A DNA stretch of 16,663 nt from Funneliformis mosseae (Eukaryota > Glomeromycota > Glomeromycetes > Glomerales > Glomeraceae): NCBI GenBank assembly GCA_910592005.1, contig CAJVPP010002030.1:1-16663 (forward strand). The letters are read 5' to 3'. The position numbers and the translations under genes were made by a program. How positions within the stretch are numbered: the first letter of the stretch is position 1; each line of letters begins with the position of its first letter. Positions 9,291-16,663 of this stretch are shown here, piece by piece. The notes beneath the pieces were generated by a model. It was not told the DNA's origin, ran no database searches, and saw only the letters and a program-made list of their open reading frames with translations.

Positions 9291-10705
9291 AGAACACATA
9301 ATTCATTTAAAGCTTCAATTGCTAATCGTTTGTCATTAAATTTATGATGAGGTTACTGATATTTAAAACATTAATAATAAATGTAGCTTGAATTAACTTA
9401 ACATGCCCAGAGTACGTTCAAGTTGATCATAATCTCATAAATTTATTGAAGATATCCCGAATATCTTCTTTAACTTGTGCCATTAACGAAATCTTTTTAA
9501 TAAAGATAAAAATATTCTCTTCAAACCTGTCTTTATAATTGTTTTATTCTTATCTATAATAAAGTCGCCTTTTTTAAAAATTATGGTTTGTGTAACCAAA
9601 CATCGAATTTTTCTTGTAACACTGTTTCAATTATTTTGAGCGCGCCAAACTTATGTGATAAAAAAAAAAAAAAGAATTTCATTAATATAAAATGATTTTA
9701 TACCTACTTTAAACAAAAATTCCTCGTACAGGTAAATCATGATTGTAATAAAACTTGGAATCTCATGATAAACAAGTGATGAATGAACATATTATATGTA
9801 AAACAAATGCCATGAAATTTTTAAATTTTGGCTTATTCTCATTTATAGTTGAACGCAATACTTAATACTTCTAATGAATCTTATTTCAATTGTTAATGAA
9901 AATGATAAATTTCGTAAGTGCTGAATTTTTTTGATTAATTGTTTTCACCAATTTCAGAATTATTATTTTCTTTTTCATAGGAAATAATGATATTTACTCT
10001 TGATAATATGATAATTGTATATACTTGGACGACTAAGAACAAACCCTATTTATTTAGTAAGTTGAAATTGAAGAAGTAAAAAAAATTCGAAGAATAAGGT
10101 TTGATTCGTCATTTTTAATCAAAAGTACAGTATATAAAATTAAAATGCGAATACGACATGTTAAAAGGATTGCTGTTCATTAATTATACTTTACTAACGC
10201 GCCTATTACATTGATTAAACTGAATAGCTCTTTGAATAATGTAAAAATGAAATATATCAATAAATATAGTTTCTTATATTTGTGTTTTGCGATAAAAATA
10301 AAGAAAATTAATTTTTGGAACAGAACGACTCTTAGGAGGGCCGGTCTTAGACATGTCCAACAGTATTTTTGGTCCGAACTTGACCAATCTGTCTGAAAAA
10401 GATCATGCAATGGATTTTCAAAATTTCTCAAATATGGCAAAGATTAATTTGACCATCATGTCAATTTCTATTCTTGTAGAAGCAAGAAAAGTAGAATTGA
10501 ATGTCTTATATCACATTATATAAATAAGCTGATCCCGAATTAAAGCTTTGGGCAACACAGAATATGGTTGGGCGAACTCTACATATCAATAAATTCAATA
10601 TTTTGGTTTATGTATTATAAATGAGCTTAAGGCTGGAATAATTAATTAAGTAAATTACATAATAAATTAATTTTTTTAGACTTCAAAAATTTGGGCAACT
10701 ATGCC
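9291..10705. other. Intergenic DNA with one G+C-richer island
   Basis: No gene is supported. Short opposite-strand frames overlap at about 10180-10440, which is typical of chance. Positions 10315-10400 are clearly richer in G and C than the surroundings (AGGAGGGCCGGTCT, GGTCCGAACTTGACC) and could be the end of an old transposon, but no partner sequence is present. Confidence 0.45.
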
Positions 10706-11191
10706 GAGAATCACAACCACTTCCACGGGATCGACAAGAAACGAATAATTTCTTCCGAGAATCACGACCGCACGGATGGATTTCTTCCACGGATCACTAC
10801 CGCTTCAGCAGGATCGATAAAACGGATAGATTACTTCCGAGAATCATGACCGCTTCAATGGGATCGAAAAAAGGGTATATTTCTTCTACGGATCACGATA
10901 ACTTGCTTCGGGATCGATAAAACTGATGGATCTCTTCGAGAATCACGACCATTCTATGAGATCGATAAAAACCGATGAATTTCTTCCAAGGATTGATAGT
11001 GATTTCTTCCGGTAATCGCAACCGACTTCAATGGATCGATAAAAGGATAGTTCTTCTACAGACCATGACCACTTATTGTGGGATCGATAAGACCGGATGA
11101 TTTCTTCCAAGAATCACGACCATTTCCTATGGGATCGATAACACGAATATATTTCTTTCTAGGAATCACAGGATCCTCCTAGAGATCCGAG
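10706..11191. repeat. Minisatellite, about 50-bp units in 100-bp dimers
   Basis: Ten units plus a partial start at 10706, 10757, 10789, 10839, 10888, 10938, 10988, 11011, 11058, 11109 and about 11160, giving spacings of 51, 32, 50, 49, 50, 50, 23, 47, 51 and 51. The consensus runs AATCACGACC, CTTCAATGGGATCGATAAAA, GATGGATTTCTTCC. From the second unit on, the first bases alternate between GAGAAT-like and ACGGAT-like, giving a dimer of about 100 bp. Two units carry internal deletions of about 18 and 27 bp. The array is much richer in G and C than its flanks and, since 50 is not a multiple of three, is not a coding repeat. Confidence 0.92.
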
Positions 11192-11833
11192 AATAGGGTC
11201 GTTTCAGTCCCAAGAACGGACAATATATATCAAAGCATCGCATCGTTAAAGCAATATTTGGGGAAAATAACATATAAATTGCCTTCCTTATATTCCGCAA
11301 ACAATCTTGGTAAGTTGCTGCCAACAACGAAACAAATTTTGCATCTGTTTTGTCAGTATTTATTTGTAACTCCACACGTGAAAATTTTATCAACATTTTT
11401 ATTTTGGTTTTACCGAATGCCAAATTCAAATCCTATTCTGCAAGGATTTTAAATACCATTTTTAATAAAGTTAAGTTTTACAAAATATAATATAAAAGTT
11501 AAAAAATGACATTTATCTTGTAGCATTCCTAAAAATAATATAACTTAAAAAATTTTGTTTTGTTTTATTTTTAAAAAAGAATTTTTCTAACCATAACCGG
11601 CGGTGACCATCACCGCACCACTACTGCGTCTCATATAATATTATCGGTTAAAAAAATTTAAATTAAACAAAATAAACACAATAAAGAAAATTTAGCATTT
11701 AAAACCTTTTATTCTTGCGTTGCAACAGATCTGAAATTTATTATAAAAAAGAAAAAATTCCGACGACCGAAGGGAGCCAATTATTCAAATAATATTTGTT
11801 TCACAAAACATAATCAACAAAGTTAAGCAGAAA
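11192..11833. other. Spacer right of the minisatellite
   Basis: Open frames of 64 to 87 codons overlap on both strands at about 11166-11452. Neither has a recognisable domain, and the minus one runs into the repeat array, so I do not call a gene. A short perfect inverted repeat (GCGGTGA, CCA, TCACCGC; 11600-11616) sits in a small CG-rich patch inside A+T-rich DNA. Confidence 0.4.
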
Positions 11834-12230
11834 CTATGAAGTTGCTTTGCTGCTTGGTACATTTCCTGGCGTTATGACCAGACCACATTCTCCACATACT
11901 TTGCATATATATTTCGTTTACTATTATTTTTTGTTTATGACTTCAGCATCAAGTTCATCATTGGCATATACTTCATTAGAATTAAGAGTGGATAAAGGAT
12001 TTCTTGATGTAGATGAATGAGACTGTTGCGTGTTTACGTGTAAATTTGGATCGAGTGGATTAATTGCACTAGTATTTCTACTATGATGTAAACTCTCTGA
12101 TGCGGATTTAATTCTTTATTTCGTTAAATGTAAATAAAACATCTCAATCAATATCAAATCAAAAGCTTGCCTTCTATCATCATATTTGTATCCATTAAGA
12201 AAAATGTTAAATAAGAAAGAAAAAAGATTT
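11834..12230 (-). pseudogene. Decayed ORF ending in a Cys-rich motif
   Basis: A single minus-strand frame stays coding-like across about 130 codons with two interruptions: TAA at 12116-12118, and three consecutive stops (TAA TAG TAA) at 11918-11926. In order it reads NGYKYDDRRQAFDLI and IEMFYLHLTK near 12120-12197, a Ser/Asn-rich stretch (SESLHHSRNTSAINPLD and NPLSTLNSNEVYANDELD), then YICKVCGECGLVITPG near 11858-11905, and a final stop at 11834-11836. The C-x2-C-x2-C resembles half of a zinc knuckle. No ATG is apparent, so an upstream exon is missing or lost. Function is unknown. A transposon-derived origin, such as the tail of a MULE/FAR1-like protein, is a guess. Confidence 0.5.
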
Positions 12231-13390
12231 TTTTTTAAAAAAAAGAAGGAAAGTTAGTTTCGTGAATACGAAGAGAGAATTTATATTTATACTATAATAG
12301 TATATTTATTAAATCGATGATGTAATAATTACATAATTGTATCGTATCACGCCGGTTATTTAAGTTAAATTCTTATTATTAATAAAAAAGAAAAATTTAA
12401 AAAATTAAAAATTCATTAAAAAAAGGTGTCTATTATTCAAAATTAAATAACGCGGATAGCAGATGGTTTACTACATACCTCTGTAATAAAAAATTTAAAA
12501 TGCTTATTTAAAACTAGTTGAGATCAAATTTTTGTTCTGATTTGATTCTTTTGAAAGAACATATAATTAAATGTCAAACAATTTATACCTTAAGAAATTT
12601 TCATTAAAAGCAGAAACGTTGCCTAAAGATACAATAAAATTCTATTCAAAACATCATCACAATACTTCTTAAAATAATACAATTAAAATAATATATTTTC
12701 TAAAATATTAAATTTATTTGTTTTGCAGCTTTAAATTTTAATAAATTCATTTCCAACTGTTAAATTTTTTAGACATATGTTGTAATCCAAATGCGTTAAT
12801 TATATTATATTTTTTGTTGAAATAATGAAGTTGAATGATTTTTATTTTTATTTAAAAACTTCTTAGAATTAATATTTTTCTTTATAGGTTATAATACCTT
12901 TATAATTTCAGTATAAGTTTGACATATTTAATCAACATAAATATGACTATAAATCTATTTTAATTGAATTAATTGTTCAGCTGGTTTGTTTAGTCAGAGT
13001 ATTTGGTAAATTTCGTCATTTAATAAATTTTCTTTTAACCGCCATTTATTTATTGTAACGCGAATTATAACTTATTCTAGCGTGTATTGAATTTAGTCAT
13101 ATATTGCAATTAATCAAATCAATATATTTGAGTAATTCATTTTGAAAATGTTTAATATTTAGACGCACGTGCTTAAACATCAAAAGAAAATATAAAAAAG
13201 ACATTAGCATATACGAGAATCAATCAATGAAAATTATAGAGCCTGAGCATGACCTTCCAATATGTATGAAATAATGTTAGTATATTTGGAATTAATGATG
13301 ATAATCTAAAATAGAGCACGATATAGTTAGATAGATAAAAAGCATATTTATTCAATGATGAATACTTCCTATTTATCAACATGCAGAAAA
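12231..13390. other. Long A+T-rich intergenic stretch, no gene seen
   Basis: About 1.1 kb with no supported ORF, RNA gene or ordered repeat. There are only homopolymer tracts near 12230 and small A+T palindromes such as 12320-12334, which are expected by chance at this composition. Confidence 0.5.
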
Positions 13391-13475
13391 GAACCGGCCA
13401 AATTCTTTAACCGGTTAATAACCAGTTAAAATATTCGTTATCCGGTAATTAACCAATTAAAATTAACTGATTTCA
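13391..13475. repeat. AACCGGTTAA-like degenerate repeats
   Basis: Several imperfect copies of a short motif follow each other: GAACCGGCCAA, TTAACCGGTTAA (a perfect 12-bp palindrome at 13407-13418), AACCAGTTAAA, TATCCGGTAATT, AACCAATTAAA and TTAACTG. This looks like a small degenerate satellite or the end of an old element. No gene is attached. Confidence 0.55.
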
Positions 13476-13799
13476 ACCTCTAGAATTAATCGCTGTACGA
13501 TTTCTATATGTTGTTAACTTCAGAATTACTGCGACTTAAAAAGTCACATTTAAAATATTTTATCAATTTTTCTCATAACAGCTTTTTTATATTTATCATT
13601 ATATTTAAGCGTAAAAAAGTATAAGTATAGAATTTTATATAAGAGAAACTGTAATCGAACATTGAGTCGATAGAACTAGTCTTAAGGATTCAACTTAAAC
13701 TCGACAAACAAATAAATATTATTTCCATTTTAACCATGAATCGCATTATTATTTGTTAAATCTCTCTTAGTAAAGGCCTTTAAAGATTTGTTATTTTGT
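13476..13799. other. Intergenic DNA, no gene seen
   Basis: A+T-rich sequence between the AACCGGTTAA-like repeats and the hydrolase pseudogene. The missing first exon of that pseudogene would be expected here, but I could not recognise it. Confidence 0.4.
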
Positions 13800-14127
13800 T
13801 TCTTAGTTTGGTTTCACGGATGGCCATTTTTTTTTGTTATGAAATGTTCTTCGAATATCAACATGATTTTAAACCTTTTATTATAAATTTAATTTACGAA
13901 CAAGTACGAAAATCTAAGAAAGTTAAATGATGGTCATTAATGATGTATTAACCGTAACTATTGAGATGATTTCTTGTTGAATTATTTATTCATTACTACC
14001 ATGATATTTTATAAAAATTGATGATTGATTATTTTCACTTGCTGCTAAATCATTCACTTGGAGGAGGAATTCTCTTAAATATACTTTTTAACAAAAACGT
14101 AAGTTCAAAAGGCGTTGGTGAAGGTGA
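13800..14127 (+). pseudogene. Decayed copy of the alpha/beta-hydrolase gene
   Basis: This matches the middle of the gene at 7644-8747 in order and orientation. TTCTTCGAATATCAACATGA (13848) matches exon 2 near 7892. ACAAGTACGAAAATCTAAGA followed by a match to AAATGGTGGTCA (13900-13936) matches exon 3 near 8010-8050. ATGATGTATTAACCGTAACT (13940) matches exon 3 near 8068. CATTCACTTGGAGGAGGAAT (14051-14070) matches the HSLGGG codons at 8202. Between the last two blocks the sequence of intron 3 is still recognisable (ATATTTTATAAAAATT; CTTGCTGCTA), so it is a DNA-level duplicate, not a retrocopy. The intron 2 region is shortened. In-frame stops, a lost intron 3 acceptor (gctag has become gctaaa) and the absence of the acid/His half make it non-functional. 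Confidence 0.75.
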
Positions 14128-14340
14128 ATAAAAAAATCAATTTACTTAATGTTAAATATTAAAGTATAATTTAATACAACATATTTCTAACAATATCATT
14201 GGACATTTCAAAATAATATTTATTTACGAAGGATAAACATACTATATTTTATCAATAATTGAATTATTTTCTTATTTAAAAAACAAAATAAATGATTTAA
14301 AAAAATTAAATGTTTGACTTTGTAAATATATAAGCATTCT
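14128..14340. other. A+T-rich spacer
   Basis: Nothing matching the remaining part of hydrolase exon 4 is visible here, so the pseudogene appears truncated at about 14127. Confidence 0.45.
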
Positions 14341-14550
14341 TTGCCATCTAATTCAGAAGCATTAAAAACTGGTTCGAATGTTTACATACATATTTGGCGG
14401 TCAGTAGAAAAGGGGATCTCATCAAAAATTTTTTTATTGGTTCACTCTGCCGATCATGGTACCCTTTCTTGTTATAATATACTTTACATTCAAATGCAAA
14501 AAATTACTTTGTGTCCGAAATTGGCTTTAAAGTATTGCAAATCTTCTTAA
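14341..14550 (+). pseudogene. Possible N-terminal relic of an alpha/beta-hydrolase
   Basis: An open frame of about 69 codons reads TGSNVYIHIWRSVEKG, then SKIFLLVHSADHG, then YNILYIQM. A strand-rich start followed by hydrophobic residues and HG or HS is the layout of the N-terminus of alpha/beta-hydrolases. LVH..xxHG..xY particularly resembles monoacylglycerol-lipase-like members, which have HG...HxxRY. The frame begins without an ATG and ends before any nucleophile motif. It lies about 200 bp after a clear hydrolase pseudogene, but its residues do not match that family copy closely. It could equally be a chance frame. Confidence 0.3.
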
Positions 14551-14760
14551 TCTAAATTTTTTTGGTGTTTTAAAATTTTTATCATTTTTTAAAATTATAT
14601 CGCGTTGCATTTCTGAGTAAACCTATAAAATTAAAACTTTAAGTATAAACAATGTTAAACTGTGAACCGGTTTCTTCGTCGAGAGAAGGGATTGCCATGC
14701 GTTAATATTCAAAGCGATTTATCACTTTTGATACTCCACATTTCAAATGACTACTTCGAA
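14551..14760. other. Short intergenic stretch
   Basis: No gene seen. A somewhat CG-richer patch near 14663-14700 (GAACCGGTTTCTTCGTCGAG) stands out but matches nothing I recognise. Confidence 0.35.
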
Positions 14761-14846
14761 TGACCAATCAGATGTTCGATCGAATATTGATATTTATACC
14801 GTGACTTTTTTTACTGATATTTTTCACGGTATAAACTGACCAATCA
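14761..14846. repeat. Hairpin flanked by TGACCAATCA direct repeats
   Basis: TTTATACCGTGA (14793-14804) and TCACGGTATAAA (14824-14835) are a perfect 12-bp inverted repeat with a 19-nt loop. The 10-mer TGACCAATCA occurs at 14761-14770 and again at 14837-14846, just outside. It could be the core of a MITE or foldback element, or a paired regulatory site, since CCAAT boxes lie in the same orientation. Confidence 0.7.
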
Positions 14847-15172
14847 AATTAATACGACATTCTCATATTATAATATTTTGAATTTTCAATTAATAATTTA
14901 ATTTATACATAGATATTATTTCAATTAATTATTTTTGAATGTAAATAGAAATGTACAATTATAAAATATTGGTGTTTTATCTAAAGAATTTGAAGCCAAA
15001 GAAATTTCTTGAAGAGGAATTTGCGATTTTGAATAATTATTATTATTGTTAATTATGTTATTTGATATAATTGAATTATTTTGTTTAGAAATGTCTGTAA
15101 TATTAATCAATGTGTTTAAAGTAGTTGTTGATGTTCATTAATTTTTTATAAGCACGAACCCCTTGAATACTT
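14847..15172 (-). other. Asn-rich minus-strand frame, uncertain
   Basis: A minus-strand ATG frame at 14925-15110 encodes 61 residues rich in Asn, Ile and Ser (including a run of five Asn). It lies downstream of the better-supported relic at 15173-15466 on the same strand. It could be a further exon or frame-shifted part of that same dead gene. A possible acceptor (TTACAG on the minus strand, near 15100) lies between them, but joining it to that relic at the GTATAA beside the relic's end gives no long open frame. I do not call a protein. Confidence 0.25.
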
Positions 15173-15466
15173 TTATACCAGTATGTTGTTATTAAGATCA
15201 ATTAAAGAAACAAGATATCCAGTATTAGCACGAAATTCTTCAAATTTTGTCATCCAGTTTTTAGTAGATTTTTCAGTATTTTTAACTTTTGCTTTTTCGC
15301 GACAATAGGAAGCCTTTTCTTGAGCAATGTCTTGGAAATTATTTGTAGTAACGTTCTTAGAGATTAAGCTAGCTACTGTTTGAAAACTTGGACAATGGTG
15401 GATTAAAAAGCTTAGCTTATTATAGTTTAATGTTGTATGACGGAACCGTGATATAAAACAATTATT
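15173..15466 (-). pseudogene. ORF relic with KSTKNW..KFEEFR motif
   Basis: A minus-strand frame is open for 97 codons between TGA (15467-15469) and TAA (15173-15175). Its second half looks like a real protein: NFQDIAQEKASYCREKAKVK followed by NTEKSTKNWMTKFEEFRANT and GYLVSLIDL. The T-(x)-STKNW..KFEEFR pattern resembles the N-terminal core-binding segment of eukaryotic tyrosine-recombinase-like (Crypton or KIAA1958-type) proteins, which have K-N-T..STxxW...FxxF. This is recalled family knowledge, not a search. There is no ATG before the motif, and the catalytic domain is absent, so the relic is a truncated fragment or an exon of an unresolved gene. An inverted repeat with CCGTGA cores overlaps its 5' edge. 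Confidence 0.45.
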
Positions 15467-15518
15467 TCACGGAGACACTATGGAATATCATGATTTTCAA
15501 AGTTCCCGTGAAATAATT
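15460..15518. repeat. 13-bp inverted repeat with CCGTGA core
   Basis: AATTATTTCACGG (15460-15472) and CCGTGAAATAATT (15506-15518) are perfectly complementary, with a 33-nt spacer. Another CCGTGA lies just left, at 15446-15451. The CACGG/CCGTG core is the same as in the hairpin at 14793-14835, about 670 bp away. Confidence 0.65.
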
Positions 15519-15549
15519 ATTACATATTATTTATTTCTTTTTATAGTTG

Positions 15550-15960
15550 GTCAAGTTTAGATAATTTTTTTTTTCTCCGATAGATGATTCGAATTTTTAG
15601 TTTTTTTTTTTTGGATTCGGTTCGATCTGCTTCGGAACTATTTTTTTTTTTTTTTAACTCTATTTTTTCTAATAGATGATGCTTTCGGCATCAAATGCAT
15701 TGATAAGTTTTTTTTTTTTTTATTCATTAATTTTTTTTTAAAAGCAGTACCTTCGGGTTGTTTCGGTGATTTTTTCAGCTTTCGGGCTAGATCCACGATT
15801 TCTGACGGGTTGTATCATTTCGAACCGCATAGGTAATTTTTTTTTATTGATTGCATTTATTAATTTTTTTTTTTTTTTAAAATTTCAGGTTCGATCGCTT
15901 AGGGGCGCTAGCAATCGAAGATTTCTTTATTTTTTTTTTTTCTGGTTTTGCGCCGTATAG
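15550..15960 (+). other. Poly-T tracts alternating with CG-containing islands
   Basis: About eight T-runs of 8 to 15 bases are separated by islands of roughly 20 to 60 bp that contain TTCGG or TTCGAT. One gap has good splice signals: donor GTAATT at 15833 and TTTCAG ending at 15888, a 56-nt intron. An island at 15779-15832 follows TTTTTTCAG, and a GTACCT donor follows at 15961. Islands can fold: TGATGC, TTTCG, GCATCA (15677-15693), and TTCGATCGCT with AGCAATCGAA (15890-15919). It could be a spliced 5' leader for the gene at 16604, or old repeat DNA. The open frame at 15766-15960 is largely Phe from the T-runs and is not called. Confidence 0.4.
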
Positions 15961-16469
15961 GTACCTCTTTCGGGCTGATTCGCTTTCCAAAATTTAGACA
16001 GCGTAGATCGCTGAATTACTAAAGATTTCTTAATCAGTAAGAAAGAATTAGAACAATATGATGTAACTTCCCATCAATTTTATCATAGAAACCAAAAATG
16101 TGTGCATTTCACTAAATTGAATATCAGTTATTCAAAACCTTTATCATTTGTCGAAATATATAAGTTTAATAAAAATAAACATAATTATGTATTAAATTAA
16201 ATTTCTTCAACAATTCAAAGAAAGGTTTTCCTGAACAAAATAAAATAAAAAAATTTCTATATCTTCAACATGAATTTTGTGTAAATATGAAACGTGAATA
16301 AAGATTATCCATTATATAATTTTAAAAGCTTCATTTTCTTGACAAAATGTTTAATGTTTTATTAAAAATAAACATTTCAAAAGATTCATCACAAATTTTT
16401 ATGTAAATATTTTTCTTTAACAATTAAATTTCATTTATTTTTAAAATTTAACTTTTTTTTTTTTTTTAG
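15961..16469. other. Upstream DNA of the edge gene
   Basis: A+T-rich sequence with no ORF. If the islands at 15779-15960 are leader exons, this stretch would be a long intron from the GTACCT at 15961 to the T-rich acceptor ending at about 16469 (17 T then AG). Otherwise it is simply promoter and intergenic DNA. Confidence 0.35.
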
Positions 16470-16603
16470 ATGATCAAGTAAATATGGAAGTTTTTACCGT
16501 TACACCACAAATCATTAAATGTATAGGTTAGAATTGCATGATCGACCCAAGTGCATTTTTTTTTTCTTTTTCTAAAATTTATAATTAAAAAAAAAAATTC
16601 AAA
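16470..16603 (+). promoter_or_regulatory. Probable 5' leader with short upstream ORFs
   Basis: After a polypyrimidine tract and AG (ending near 16469) come ATGATCAAGTAA, a three-codon upstream ORF, and a 15-codon ORF starting MEVFTVTPQIIK that closes at GGTTAG. A GTTAGA donor at 16527 would alternatively cut the second ORF. An A-rich sequence with A at -3 precedes the ATG at 16604. This looks like leader sequence, but the transcript start is unknown. Confidence 0.35.
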
Positions 16604-16663
16604 ATGCAAGCTGCTAATAATTCAAATGAGTGGATTGAAGAATATATTTCAAGTAAAAATATC
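16604..16663 (+). CDS. 5' end of a probable protein kinase gene (partial)
   Basis: Only the first 20 codons are in the window: M-QAANNSNEW-IEEYISSKNI. They stay open to the right edge. A start with NxNEWIEExI shortly before the kinase domain is, in my recollection, typical of the hugely expanded protein-kinase-like family of Rhizophagus fungi, where N-S-N-E-W-I-(N-W)-I-E-E-A-I is followed by the Gly-rich loop. No kinase motif itself is visible here, so this is inference from the N-terminal signature. A-rich context before the ATG suits translation initiation. The next bases beyond the window should read a tyrosine-rich segment and a GxGxxG loop if the call is right. Confidence 0.5.
   Translation, partial: MQAANNSNEWIEEYISSKNI

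Noticed and set aside
10180..10440. Overlapping open frames on both strands
   Set aside because: Short, overlapping on opposite strands, and with no recognisable motif; the region's G+C-richer island is noted only as possible old repeat.
11166..11452. Open frames of 87 (minus) and 64 (plus) codons
   Set aside because: They overlap each other, one extends into the minisatellite, and neither shows a domain. Kept only as a remark in the spacer entry.
12320..12334. ATGTAAT-A-ATTACAT palindrome
   Set aside because: Made only of bases common in this A+T-rich background; palindromes of this size are expected by chance.
13800..14127. Processed (retroposed) copy of the hydrolase
   Set aside because: The exon 2 to exon 3 distance fits an intron-less copy, but sequence similar to intron 3 is still present, so a DNA duplication with deletion of intron 2 fits better.
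15766..15960. 64-codon plus-strand frame
   Set aside because: Phe runs come from poly-T tracts and a likely 56-nt intron falls inside it, so the frame as read through is not a protein.
1..16663. tRNA, rRNA, CRISPR arrays, operons or prokaryotic defence islands
   Set aside because: I saw no tRNA-like T-loop with matching acceptor stem, no rRNA sequence and no spaced identical repeats; the introns and transposons show this is eukaryotic DNA.

Overview
The window is very A+T-rich eukaryotic DNA. It has one clear spliced gene with three introns of about 70 nt, the first 20 codons of a second gene at the right edge, and much decayed transposon and repeat DNA. The intron size, base composition, scattered Tc1-type transposon remains and the kinase-like N-terminus at the edge fit an arbuscular mycorrhizal fungus such as Rhizophagus. 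That assignment is inference; no rRNA or organelle marker is present.

Layout. 1-4020: A+T-rich DNA with two dead Tc1/mariner (DD34E) transposases facing each other, one on + (about 1075-2715, probably split by a foreign insert of about 700 bp) and one on - (about 2755-3660). The pair is bracketed by two direct copies of a 2 x 60 bp repeat (451-570 and 3902-4020). 4563-5613: a degenerate segmental duplication. 5614-7640: long intergenic DNA with a lone Tc1-type terminus, a 42-bp inverted repeat and nested palindromes upstream of the gene. 7644-8747: an intact four-exon alpha/beta-hydrolase of 297 aa with a complete predicted Ser-Asp-His triad. 9147-9290: a relic of a different alpha/beta-hydrolase. 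10706-11191: a minisatellite of about 50-bp units alternating in about 100-bp dimers. 11834-12230: a dead minus-strand ORF ending in a C-x2-C-x2-C motif. 13391-13475: AACCGGTTAA-like repeats. 13800-14127: a decayed copy of the hydrolase gene that still carries the third intron. 14341-14550: a possible further hydrolase N-terminal relic. 14761-15518: hairpins sharing a CCGTGA core beside a minus-strand ORF relic. 15550-15960: poly-T tracts alternating with CG-containing islands that look like small exons. 16604-16663: the start of a gene probably encoding a protein kinase of the large Rhizophagus-type expansion.

Functionally, only the hydrolase at 7644-8747 and the edge gene look alive. The rest records transposon decay, local duplication and loss of hydrolase copies, and tandem-repeat growth. 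I see no tRNA, rRNA, CRISPR array or prokaryotic operon, and no clear evidence of an unknown multi-gene system. The best leads are the hydrolase gene and its dead relatives, the dimeric minisatellite, the inverted repeat at 6916-7082, and the direct repeats around the transposon pair.
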